From contig JAQVFR010000012.1 in assembly GCA_028697145.1 (NCBI GenBank), positions 1 through 64,000 on the forward strand: DNA of 64,000 bases, in the 5' to 3' direction. This document shows, one piece after another, positions 48,312-57,480 of this stretch; the first letter of the stretch is position 1; each line of letters starts with the position of its first letter. The notes beneath the pieces are model-generated. The model was not told the origin of the DNA and made no database searches. It was given only the letters and a program-made list of their open reading frames with translations. This DNA is from Actinomycetota bacterium (GTDB taxonomy: Bacteria; Actinomycetota; Geothermincolia; Geothermincolales; RBG-13-55-18). The translations under genes were made by a program, and so were the position numbers.

Positions 48312-49210
48312 CCCAGTATCTTCTTCGCCAGGTCCATGTCCAGGGGCATAAAGCCCTCGGCGCTATCCTCGTACGCCAGGCTCAGGGCGCCGTTCTCGCA
48401 CCTCTCCACGCAGAGCTCGCAGCCGTAGCATCTCTCGGGATGATAGGTGCGCTCACCGCCCGCGACCTCGATGGCGCCGAAGTGGCAGGCCTCGGCGCAG
48501 GCCCCGCAGAGCCTGCACTTCTCCATGTCGCGCTCGACCTTGTAGCCGGAGGGAGAGTACATACGGATGTCCTGCGCGCCCCTGATCCGCTGCGCCAGGG
48601 CGGTGGCCTTCATGGAGACGCAACACCTGGGGCAGCAGTTGCAGAGCACGCCCATGCCGCCGCCGGTGGCCACCTTGAAAAAGGCCTGGTTGATGTGGCC
48701 GGTCCTGCGGTGCTCGTCGATGATCTCGAGGGCCTCCTCCCTGGTGATGCGGCGCACGTTGTATTTCCCGCAGTGCTCCATCCAGAAATCGACCACCGGC
48801 CTTCCCACCGCGATGCATGAGGCAATGGGCCGGCAGGGGTCCTTCGTCTCCAGTTTGCACGGACAGTCCATCACCGCGAGATGGGCGGGCTCGCGCAACA
48901 CTATCTTGTTGGCATGCTCGTAGGGGACTATCCTCTGGGTGGTGTCCGGGCCCAGCATCACCGTCTCGTCCAGGTCCAGGATCTTGACGACGTCGCCCCT
49001 GGACAGCACCTTGGCGTGGTAGCGGTCGAAGATGAACTTGGGAATGTATTTAGCGGCCTCCACGCGCTTGAAGAGCGCCACCATGGCCTTGGTGGCAAAC
49101 AGCGCCGCTTTCACGTAGACATCGTAGAAGACGAAGTAAAGGTAGTTGTGTATGGCGCGGTCCACCCGCCAGCCGTGCAGCCTGAAGACCTTTTTCGTGG
49201 ATTCCTTCAT
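48308..49210 (-). CDS. 4Fe-4S ferredoxin-type protein
   Basis: CPCKLETKDPCRPIASC; CNCCPRCC; two CxxCxxCxxxC clusters. Confidence 0.82.
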   Translation of the reverse strand: MKESTKKVFRLHGWRVDRAIHNYLYFVFYDVYVKAALFATKAMVALFKRVEAAKYIPKFIFDRYHAKVLSRGDVVKILDLDETVMLGPDTTQRIVPYEHANKIVLREPAHLAVMDCPCKLETKDPCRPIASCIAVGRPVVDFWMEHCGKYNVRRITREEALEIIDEHRRTGHINQAFFKVATGGGMGVLCNCCPRCCVSMKATALAQRIRGAQDIRMYSPSGYKVERDMEKCRLCGACAEACHFGAIEVAGGERTYHPERCYGCELCVERCENGALSLAYEDSAEGFMPLDMDLAKKILG

Positions 49211-49352
49211 GCCACTCCCCCATTCTTTCTTGACTTGACGGTCGCAAAGTTATTATATGACTGTGTCCAGTTTCTGAACGCAGTCGGAACGAGGATGATT
49301 CTAACAGGGGCAGTCGGGGCTGTCACCGGGCAACGCTGAGGAGCTTTGGAAA

Positions 49353-50039
49353 ATGTCCACACTTGCCAGGAGGGAACGCGAGAAACGGCAGCGCAGGAAC
49401 GAAATCCTGGAGGCGGCCGAGGCGGTCTTCTCTGAAAAGGGCTTCAAGGGCACCACCATGCAGGAGATCTCCGAGAGAGTTGAGCTCTCCAAGGGCACTA
49501 TCTATCTCTACTTCAAGAGCAAGGAGGAGCTCTATCTCTCGGTGTGCGTCAAGGGTGTCGCGGAGTTCGGGGAGGACCTGGAGGCCGCGGCGAGGAAGGC
49601 CGGGAGCCTGGAGGAGATCATACGGGCCGTGTACATGGCCTATATAGATCACTCCCTGGAGAAGCCGGCCATATTCCGCGTGCTGCGGGACACCTTCATC
49701 GAGCAGGTGAGGCAGAACCTCTCCCCCGCCACCATCGAGGAGATCAGCGGCATCATCCGCAGCTGGCTCGAGCTGGAGAGCGGCCTCATCGAAGAGGGGA
49801 TAGCGCGCGGCGTGTTCAGGCGGGACCTCGATCCATACGGCTTCAGCCTCACGGCCTGGAGGATGTCGACGGCCCTGATCGAGCTGGCCCTGCTCAAGGA
49901 GCCCGGCGTCGCGGAGCGCGGCGACCTCGACCGCTACTTCGAGCAGTCGATCGAGCTGCTGATCAGGGGCGCCAGGGCGGACACGAAACCCGCCGCGGGC
50001 GGGCGCCAGGGTAAGCGGTCGACCTCCTCCCGCCCGTGA
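49353..50039 (+). CDS. TetR/AcrR-family regulator
   Basis: RRNEILEAAEAVFSEKGFKGTTMQEISERVELSKGTIYLYFKSKEELY. Confidence 0.93.
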   Translation: MSTLARREREKRQRRNEILEAAEAVFSEKGFKGTTMQEISERVELSKGTIYLYFKSKEELYLSVCVKGVAEFGEDLEAAARKAGSLEEIIRAVYMAYIDHSLEKPAIFRVLRDTFIEQVRQNLSPATIEEISGIIRSWLELESGLIEEGIARGVFRRDLDPYGFSLTAWRMSTALIELALLKEPGVAERGDLDRYFEQSIELLIRGARADTKPAAGGRQGKRSTSSRP

Positions 50040-50091
50040 GCCCTCCACCTGGTTCCGCGGGGAGATTTCATACGCCGCAAGCGCATTTGTA

Positions 50092-50120
50092 TTGACAAGA
50101 AATGACCGTGGTCATAATAT
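50092..50120 (+). promoter_or_regulatory. Promoter (TTGACA-N17-TAATAT) with operator palindrome ATGACC-N2-GGTCAT in the spacer
   Basis: -35 50092-50097, palindrome 50102-50115, -10 50115-50120; between TetR gene and ACAD operon. Confidence 0.75.
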
Positions 50121-50365
50121 AACCCCAGTCATATCACACATCCGGCATCTCGACGCAGCTATCTCGCGGCAAAACAGTACAACCGTTCGCTTGCGCCTGA
50201 TTTGGCCTGATTCGATTACCGTCTGGGGGGTGCGTCGTTCTTCTGCAAAAAGGTCTCGCGCACCTGGGTGCGCTGTTCTTTCTTCGCTGAGATAGTCTCC
50301 CGCGTCACAACGGATATCTCGGGCGTCCGGCGGTTTCCCGGCAACCAGGTAAAGAGGAGGTAAGG

Positions 50366-51634
50366 ATGAGGACCATCGACGACTTCACGCGCCCGCTGGA
50401 GTACATCTCGCCCATGGACGGCCTGTTGGGCTCCATCTTCCGCGAGTGGGTGGAGAAGGACGTGATGCCCTACCGCCGGCGGTTCGACGAGGATTACATG
50501 GACCACAGCTTGATCCACCCTCCCTTCAAGAAGCTTCTGGGGGAGTACGGCCTGCAGCGCATGATCTTCCCCGAGGACCTGGGGGGATGGGGCATGGGCA
50601 GGTCCAATTTCCTGTGCGTGGCCGCTTATCGCATGTTCGAAGAGATCGCCCGCGCCGACTCCGGCATGGCCATGGCCTTCGGCGTCGTTTACTGGCCCCT
50701 CCTCTTCATCGCCCTGGAGCCGCATGAGAACCGCCGTCTCCTGGAGGAGTTCGCCCCCATGTTCTGTGCCACCGACGAGGCGGTGTTCGGCGCCCTGTGC
50801 ATGACCGAGCCCCAGGGGGGCTCGGACATCGAGAACGTGGAGATCGTCAAGGGCAACACCATCCAGACCACCGCGGTGCGTGACGGGGACGAGTGGGTGA
50901 TCAACGGCCACAAACTATGGCCGACCAATACCGGGGGGCTGGCCAGGCTCATGGCCGTGGTGTGCACCACCAATCCCGGCTCCAACGACCCGCGGGACAT
51001 CGCGGTCATCTACGTCAAGGACGATATGCCCGGCGTGACCCAGGGGCCGGCCTACGAAAAGGCGGGCATGGCCGCGGACAGGAACGGCGACGTATGGTAC
51101 GAGAACGTGCGCGTGCCCCTGTGGTACCGCGCCATCGGCCCCGGAGACGACGCCAAATACTTCGGCGAGGTCATGGCCACGGGCAACATGGGCATCATCG
51201 CATGGATATCCGGGACCATGATGAACATCTACGAGCGGCTGCTGGACTACACGAGCAGGAAGCGCTATCGCGGCAAGCCCCTCAAGGAGGACGACGGCGT
51301 GGCCGGCCTGCTGGCGGACTTCGCAGCCAACATCGAGGCCATCAGGATCGTAGGCTACCAGTGCGCCCGCATGTGCGACCGCCATGACCTCTACGGCCCC
51401 CTGTGGGACCCGGGGCTCGTGGCCAAGATGCGGGCCCAGCGCTACCTGTGCATGGACCGCTTCATGGACGTCACCGGCAAGGTCATGAACCTCATGGACG
51501 CCTGGGGGGCGGACCGCGACTGGGACGTGGAGAAGCACTGGCGGGACGTGAAGATGCTGCAGATGGTGGAGGGCTCGAAGCAGTTGTGCCAGATAGAGGT
51601 GGCGCGCTGGTTCTACGAATGCGAGACACTTTGA
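50366..51634 (+). CDS. Acyl-CoA dehydrogenase
   Basis: GALCMTEPQGGSDIENVEI FAD/substrate signature; C-terminal WRDVKMLQMVEGSKQL. Confidence 0.9.
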   Translation: MRTIDDFTRPLEYISPMDGLLGSIFREWVEKDVMPYRRRFDEDYMDHSLIHPPFKKLLGEYGLQRMIFPEDLGGWGMGRSNFLCVAAYRMFEEIARADSGMAMAFGVVYWPLLFIALEPHENRRLLEEFAPMFCATDEAVFGALCMTEPQGGSDIENVEIVKGNTIQTTAVRDGDEWVINGHKLWPTNTGGLARLMAVVCTTNPGSNDPRDIAVIYVKDDMPGVTQGPAYEKAGMAADRNGDVWYENVRVPLWYRAIGPGDDAKYFGEVMATGNMGIIAWISGTMMNIYERLLDYTSRKRYRGKPLKEDDGVAGLLADFAANIEAIRIVGYQCARMCDRHDLYGPLWDPGLVAKMRAQRYLCMDRFMDVTGKVMNLMDAWGADRDWDVEKHWRDVKMLQMVEGSKQLCQIEVARWFYECETL

Positions 51635-51685
51635 GGCGTTCGTTTTCTTTTTGCCGGATAGAGCGCGATTTTTAGGGGGTTTGAG

Positions 51686-52921
51686 ATGAACGGCCTGGAC
51701 CTTTTCCCTTTTCCCAAGCACCGCCTGCAGAAGACCGACCTCGACCTGGCGGCGAGCCTCCAGGGCCTGGTCGAGAAGCAGGTGATGGACAGGCGCCTGG
51801 AGCTCAAGGAGGATTACGAGGGGCTGCTCAAGCCCTCCCTGGGAAAGTTGATGGCCGAGATCGGCCTGCAGAAGATGTTCTGGCCGGAGAAGTACGGCGG
51901 CGACGAGCACAACCAGCCCGCCGCCTCCTACACCGTCGCCGCGGCCCTGGAGCAGATCGGTAGGGCCGATGTCGGCCTGGCCTTCCTGGCCGCTCACAGC
52001 CTGGCCCTGCAGGCGGCCCTGGCCCTCGAGGACAACTACCGGGAGGAGCAGGTCGCGGCCGTCGCGCCCCTCTTCTGCGAGGGCAATAGGCCACTTATCG
52101 TCTCCTTTGTGTTGCCGACCCTCGTCGAGGAAGAGGGTGCCCCGGAATGGAGGGGCAAGGGGTTCCAGGTCAAGGCGAAAGGCGGCGCGGGAGGGTGGAC
52201 CCTGAACGGCAAGGGCGTGAGGCCTACCTGCTCCGGCGTGGACGCCGGCCTCTTCGGGGTGGCTTGCGCCGTGGAGGGCGAGGACGAGCCGGCCTTCATC
52301 CTGGTGCCGGGAGACGCACCCGGGCTAAACCGCGGCGCGGAGTTCAAGAAGACCGGCCTGGCGGCAAGCCGCAACGCCGACCTCGACTTGGCCGGTGTAC
52401 AGGTGCCCGCGGCGGGCTGCGCCTGGCGCGGCGACGCCGGCTTCTTCAAGCTGCTCTCCTGGTATTACCTGGGGCTCACCGCCGCGGGGGTGGGTGCCCT
52501 CCTGGCCACCTACGAGATCCTCAGGGAATGGGGCGACAACCGCGTGATCAAGGGGCGCGGACACATCTTCAAGGACAACCCCCTCACCGCGGCCCTCATG
52601 GGGGAGATCGCCAAGGAGGTCGTCGTCGACCGGCTCCTCGCCTACGACCTGGCGGGAATGCTGGCCGAACCGGACGCCTACGGAGGCGACGGCTCGCAGG
52701 CGCTGTTCACCTCGGCCCTCATGCTGGCGCACCAGGTCATGGCCTCGGCAGAATACACCATCAACCGCACCATGGAGCTCATGGCCTCCGCGGGCTATGC
52801 CAAGGAGTGGCAGCTGGAACGCTACTGGAGGGACATCAAGACCATGCAGTGCTACCTGGGCGCTTACGAGCTGGCCAAGCACGATTTCGCGCGCTGGTAT
52901 TACCGCACGAATACCCTGTGA
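51686..52921 (+). CDS. Divergent acyl-CoA dehydrogenase-like protein
   Basis: ACAD fold-type sequence (MFWPEKYGG, ERYWRDIKTMQ) but no TEPxxGSD or EGT motif. Confidence 0.82.
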   Translation: MNGLDLFPFPKHRLQKTDLDLAASLQGLVEKQVMDRRLELKEDYEGLLKPSLGKLMAEIGLQKMFWPEKYGGDEHNQPAASYTVAAALEQIGRADVGLAFLAAHSLALQAALALEDNYREEQVAAVAPLFCEGNRPLIVSFVLPTLVEEEGAPEWRGKGFQVKAKGGAGGWTLNGKGVRPTCSGVDAGLFGVACAVEGEDEPAFILVPGDAPGLNRGAEFKKTGLAASRNADLDLAGVQVPAAGCAWRGDAGFFKLLSWYYLGLTAAGVGALLATYEILREWGDNRVIKGRGHIFKDNPLTAALMGEIAKEVVVDRLLAYDLAGMLAEPDAYGGDGSQALFTSALMLAHQVMASAEYTINRTMELMASAGYAKEWQLERYWRDIKTMQCYLGAYELAKHDFARWYYRTNTL

Positions 52922-52931
52922 GGTGAGGAAG

Positions 52932-53651
52932 ATGACTACCGAGACCGAGATCAAGACCGCCGTCGAGACCCAGGGACTGATCGACGCCAGCGAGCGCATC
53001 ATGCGCGAGCTCATCGCCACCCCGAAGTTCAAGGAGGCCATCATCGCCCTCCTGAACTCCATCGATCCCCCGGCGGCCCGCAGGCTGGTGCGGACCCTCT
53101 TCTGGCACGACCCCGGCCTGCTCATGTCCATCATGGGGAGCCTGCCCGCCATGGTCAACGTGGCGAGCGAAGCCCTGGCGGAGGTGGCGAACCAGATGAA
53201 CTCCCTGCCCCCCCTGCTGCTGCGGGACTTCCTCAACCGCGTCTTCGCGGGCATCGACGGAGCCGCGGCCGGCGAGGCGGTGGGGGGACTGGTCGGCACG
53301 GTCCTGTCCCTTGAACTCTCCGAAAAAGAGAGCGGCCTGGCGCAGAGCCTGTCCGGGCTGGGTTCCGGTTTCTCCCGCGCTTACGCGGAGGCCGCGGGGT
53401 CTCTTGCCCTCACCGGCCGCCTGGAGGCATGGGTGGCGGGGATAGCGGAGAAGGCCGCCGATCCCGGCTCCTCCACCTACGCATTCGTCCAGGCGGCGGG
53501 CAAGGCCATAAAGGACAATCCCGCTTTCGTGGAAAACGTCCTGAAACCCCTGCTGGGGCCGGCGCTCAAGGCCCCCGCCGCGAAGAAGGCGCCGGCGAGG
53601 AAGGCCGCTGCGAGGAAACCCGCCGAGCCGGGACGGGGCGAGGAAGGGTAG
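52932..53651 (+). CDS. Helical protein of unknown function, basic Ala/Lys-rich tail (paralog 1)
   Basis: Aligns with 53655-54344; tail KAPAAKKAPARKAAARKP. Confidence 0.75.
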   Translation: MTTETEIKTAVETQGLIDASERIMRELIATPKFKEAIIALLNSIDPPAARRLVRTLFWHDPGLLMSIMGSLPAMVNVASEALAEVANQMNSLPPLLLRDFLNRVFAGIDGAAAGEAVGGLVGTVLSLELSEKESGLAQSLSGLGSGFSRAYAEAAGSLALTGRLEAWVAGIAEKAADPGSSTYAFVQAAGKAIKDNPAFVENVLKPLLGPALKAPAAKKAPARKAAARKPAEPGRGEEG

Positions 53652-53654
53652 GGG

Positions 53655-54344
53655 GTGATGGGCATGCAAGAGAAGCGCACCGTACCCGGCCTCTCCGAGC
53701 GCATCGCCAGGGAGATAATCGCCACCCCGGTCCTGAAGGAACTGATCCTGATGCGCATGAAGGACATCGACGCGGAAACGGCCCCGGGCCTGGTGAGGAC
53801 CCTGCTGTGGGGAGACCCCGGCATCTCCATGAGCCTCTTCGGCGCGCTGCCGGATGCCGTCAACTGGCTGCTGGAGATGCTCCTGGAGTTGGGGCGGCAG
53901 CTAAACGGGTTGCCGGAGCCCCTGCTCAAGGACATGCTCGGCCAGGTCGGAGCGGGCATCGACGGGGAGAGGCTGAAACAGCTCCCCGCGGTCTACGGCC
54001 AGCTCGCGAGGCGCCTCGTCATCGGGGAGGGCAAGACCCCGGAGGAGGCACGGGCGGCGGTCATCGCGGCCGTCAACACCGCCCTGACGGGACTCGACCG
54101 GCTAACCGCCCAAATGGACACCAGGCGTGCGGACATAGCCCGCTCACTGGCAGGCGACGTAAGGGCTCTGGACACCGCCGCCCTGGGCAGGTCCCTGCGG
54201 CGTGTCGGCCAACTGGCCGCGGCCGCCGCCCGCCCCTCCGGGGCAAAGGCGGGAGGCAGGGCGCCCAGGTTCGCCGCGGCAGCGGCCGGCGGAGTGGCGG
54301 CGGTCATCGCCCTGCGCCTTGTGGCCAAGAGGGTGCGGGGCTGA
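53655..54344 (+). CDS. Helical protein of unknown function (paralog 2)
   Basis: ERIAREIIATPVLKE...LVRTLLWGDPGISMSLFGALP...GAGIDG shared with paralog 1. Confidence 0.75.
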   Translation: MMGMQEKRTVPGLSERIAREIIATPVLKELILMRMKDIDAETAPGLVRTLLWGDPGISMSLFGALPDAVNWLLEMLLELGRQLNGLPEPLLKDMLGQVGAGIDGERLKQLPAVYGQLARRLVIGEGKTPEEARAAVIAAVNTALTGLDRLTAQMDTRRADIARSLAGDVRALDTAALGRSLRRVGQLAAAAARPSGAKAGGRAPRFAAAAAGGVAAVIALRLVAKRVRG

Positions 54345-54436
54345 ACGGCACGGCGCACGGGGAATGCGTGTGGCTGAAGGTGAGCGCTACGGCACGAGGT
54401 GCGTGCCGTAAGTGACAGTCTTAAGGGGGGGTTATC

Positions 54437-54883
54437 ATGTCCGATCTGGAAGGATACCGGGAGAAGAAGAAGCGCTGGCAGAAGTTCATGTACTCCTATA
54501 ACGCCGCCATGTGTTTCAGCGCCGGGCCGCCCATGGTCCTGGCGCCCGACTTCGCGAGAAAGCTCCTGAAGTGGCCCCACGACGACCCGGTGATGATGGG
54601 CATCTACGGCTCCATCGTCACCTCGGTGGGCGTCCTCTCGGCGGCGGCGCTAAGGGACGAATCGAAGTACGCGGAGTTCCTGCCCGTCCTCCTCACCCAG
54701 ATCATGTACAAGACCGCCACCTGCCTGCTCATCGCCAACAGGTGGCGCAAGAAGGAGGCGTCGTCCTGGGGGATGCATTTCCTGTTCTGGTTCTTCGTGC
54801 TCTATATCGTGTTCCTGGCCCAGGCTATCCCCTGGAAGGCGGGCACGTGTTGTGGGGAAGACGACGGGTGTTGTCGCGGGTAG
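54437..54883 (+). CDS. Small membrane protein of unknown function
   Basis: 148-aa ORF with TM helices; Cys-rich C-terminus CCGEDDGCC; co-directional in the cluster. Confidence 0.65.
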   Translation: MSDLEGYREKKKRWQKFMYSYNAAMCFSAGPPMVLAPDFARKLLKWPHDDPVMMGIYGSIVTSVGVLSAAALRDESKYAEFLPVLLTQIMYKTATCLLIANRWRKKEASSWGMHFLFWFFVLYIVFLAQAIPWKAGTCCGEDDGCCRG

Positions 54884-54919
54884 TCCGGTCGTCGCATCCG
54901 TCCGGATCCGGATAGAAAG

Positions 54920-56350
54920 GTGATACAGATGGACGCGCAAGTGGAGAGCGCTCCTCTCACGGTGGAGCAGATGCGGGACATGGTGTCGCGCCTCATACTG
55001 GGGATCAACGCCAGCGACCCCAAGGAGCTGGCAGAAGAGCTTTTTCGCGATGACGGGGAGTTCACCGCGGCCCTGGTAGAGGCGGTACCTCGCCTGGCAA
55101 GAGCGGCGACCCAGGCGGTCAAGGAATTCGCCGCGTCCATGGAGGGCATTCCGGCCGAAAAGGGCGCCGATCTGGTGGCGGGCTCCTACGCCGGGCTTGA
55201 CGGCGGCGAGATCGGCGAGGCGGTGAATGCCTTTTCCCGCCTGGTCATCCGGCTGCACGAGGAAAGGCCCGAGCTGTTCACCTCCGCCCGGACGCGGATC
55301 GCCTCGGACGCGATCAAGGCCGTGGATTTCGGCAAGCTGCGCAAGGCCGTGACCTACCACGGCGGAGAAAGGCTCGATGTCCTGCGCGGGGAAGTCGAAC
55401 TGCTGGGCGAGAACCCGATATCCCTGATAAACATGTTCAGCGTGGTCGCACCCCTCGCTAACGGGGCGCTGCAGGTGCTGAAGGCCGTCTTCGTGGCACT
55501 TGACTTCCCCGCGGAGGCCATGACCTATGCCCTGTTTAAAATCGTGCAGGATATAGATTGGGGGGACGTCGCCGCCGTGATCAACGGGGTGGCCGCGCTG
55601 GTCGTCAACCTGCACCGGGGCAGCCTTATCCTGGGAGACGGCAGCCTCTACACCAGGGAGCCGTTTTACCGCATCAGCTCGGACGTGATCTCCGCGCTGG
55701 ACGGTCAGATCATCGCGGAGGCGCTGGTCGCCGCCGGCGAGGAAGGGGAAGCCCTGTTGACGGCGGTCGCAAGCCAGGTTCTGGGCAGCGCCGACGAGGC
55801 GGTGCCGCTGTTCGAGGCCGCGGTATTCCTGGCCAACTCCTCCTTCCGCACCGCAGCTTCGATCCTGGAGAAGGCTGCTTCCCTGCCTCCCGAGACAACG
55901 AGCGGCATGGCCGGCGCCCTCGAGGAGAACCTGGAGTTGAACGAGCTGGCGCGGGCGGTCAACAACCTCACCGCACTGGGGCGAAAGCTCAACCAGGAGC
56001 ATCCCGGGCTCGCCGTGCGGCTGTCGCGAGAGCTCCTCACGGGCCTCGACGTGGACACCGCTCCCGAAACCCTCGCTGCGGGCGCCAACCGCGCCCTCTC
56101 GTCCTACAACGCCTGGGCCGGGAGGAATCCGGAACTGGTGGCGGAGAGCGTCGGCGGTTTCCTCGCGGGTATCGATGTCCGCGCACTGGAGCGGGCCGCG
56201 AAGTCCGCGTCGGGCCAGGTCGCGGACGCGCTCTCCCGTAATCCGGCGGTGATGAGGCCCCTGCTGAAGGCGGCGCTCTCCGTCATCGCTGGTGGAACAA
56301 GAGGGTACGTAAAGGGCCTTATGGCCCGGAGAAGGAAGCGGGGGGTGTGA
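54920..56350 (+). CDS. Long helical-repeat protein of unknown function, related to paralogs 1 and 2
   Basis: Recurrent AGLDGGEIGEA / TGLDVDTAPETL / AGIDVRALERA units and basic tail. Confidence 0.72.
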   Translation: MIQMDAQVESAPLTVEQMRDMVSRLILGINASDPKELAEELFRDDGEFTAALVEAVPRLARAATQAVKEFAASMEGIPAEKGADLVAGSYAGLDGGEIGEAVNAFSRLVIRLHEERPELFTSARTRIASDAIKAVDFGKLRKAVTYHGGERLDVLRGEVELLGENPISLINMFSVVAPLANGALQVLKAVFVALDFPAEAMTYALFKIVQDIDWGDVAAVINGVAALVVNLHRGSLILGDGSLYTREPFYRISSDVISALDGQIIAEALVAAGEEGEALLTAVASQVLGSADEAVPLFEAAVFLANSSFRTAASILEKAASLPPETTSGMAGALEENLELNELARAVNNLTALGRKLNQEHPGLAVRLSRELLTGLDVDTAPETLAAGANRALSSYNAWAGRNPELVAESVGGFLAGIDVRALERAAKSASGQVADALSRNPAVMRPLLKAALSVIAGGTRGYVKGLMARRRKRGV

Positions 56351-57480
56351 AGACGATGGATGCGACCACGGCCCTGGGAAGGGAGACCGAGATATACAAT
56401 GACTACGTCAAGGGATGGAAGGAGAAGGGCGGCAAGGTGGTGGGGTATTCCTGCGTGGCCACCCCGGTGGAGATCATCGAGGCGGCCGGATTGCTCCCCT
56501 ACCGCATCAAGGCCCTGGGCAATCCCGACACGGAGCTGGCAGACGGCGAGATGTCCCTCTTCAACTGCTCCTTCTGCCGCGCCTGCCTGCAGCTGGGGCT
56601 GGACGGCACCTACGACTTTCTCGACGGGCTCATCGAGACCAACGGCTGCGACCACCTGCGCGCCATGTTCGAGAACTGGCAGCACCGCAAGAGCCTCGAT
56701 TTTTTCTTCTACCTCAAGGTGCCGCATTTCTTCCGGGACGACTCCCTGGCCTACTTCGAAGAGCAGCTGGGACAGATGAAGGACCTCATGGAGGAGAAGT
56801 CCGCCGCGCGGGTAAGCGACGAGGCCCTGGAGGAGGCCATGCTGGGCTGGGAAGTGGTGAGGGAGAAGTGGCGCGAGCTCTCCGAGCTGCGCGAAATGGA
56901 CGAACCGAAGGTGAGGGGGAGCGAGGCCATCGCCCTCGAGGTCGGGGGCTCCTCCATGCGCAGCGCGGACTTCGCGCACATGCTCTCCCGCTTCATAGAG
57001 GAGAAGAAGGGCGCCGCGGGCACCAGGCCCGCCGCCAGGCTGATGTTCTGCGGGCCGGCCACCGACGAGGTCGAGTGGTTCGAGGAGATCGAGCGCCTGG
57101 GGGCGGTGGTGGTGGCCGACGCCCTCTGCTTCGGCGCGCGCGCCTTCACCCACCCCCCGCGGGGAGAAGGCCCTCCCCTGCACCGCCTGGCCGAGACCTA
57201 CCTCTCCAGCATCTACTGCCCCCGCATGTACAAGGAATACGCGAGGCGGCGCGAGCTGATCATGGAGACGGCGCGCAGGGCAAAGGTGGATGGAGCCATC
57301 TACCTGTACAACAAGTTCTGCGACCTGCACGGCGTGGACTCCGTACTGGTGCGCCGGGACCTGGAGAAGGCCGGAATACCGGTGCTGGTGCTGGAGAAGG
57401 AATACAGCGCCAGGGCGGACATCGGCAGGGTGAAGACGAGGGTGCAGGCCTTCATGGAGAGGATAGGGGGTGGAGCGTGA
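56347..57480 (+). CDS. 2-hydroxyacyl-CoA dehydratase/benzoyl-CoA reductase family subunit; GTG start
   Basis: GYSCVATPVEIIEAAGLLPYRI; NCSFCRACLQLGLDGTYDFLDGLIETNGCDHLRAMFENW. Confidence 0.88.
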   Translation: MKTMDATTALGRETEIYNDYVKGWKEKGGKVVGYSCVATPVEIIEAAGLLPYRIKALGNPDTELADGEMSLFNCSFCRACLQLGLDGTYDFLDGLIETNGCDHLRAMFENWQHRKSLDFFFYLKVPHFFRDDSLAYFEEQLGQMKDLMEEKSAARVSDEALEEAMLGWEVVREKWRELSELREMDEPKVRGSEAIALEVGGSSMRSADFAHMLSRFIEEKKGAAGTRPAARLMFCGPATDEVEWFEEIERLGAVVVADALCFGARAFTHPPRGEGPPLHRLAETYLSSIYCPRMYKEYARRRELIMETARRAKVDGAIYLYNKFCDLHGVDSVLVRRDLEKAGIPVLVLEKEYSARADIGRVKTRVQAFMERIGGGA

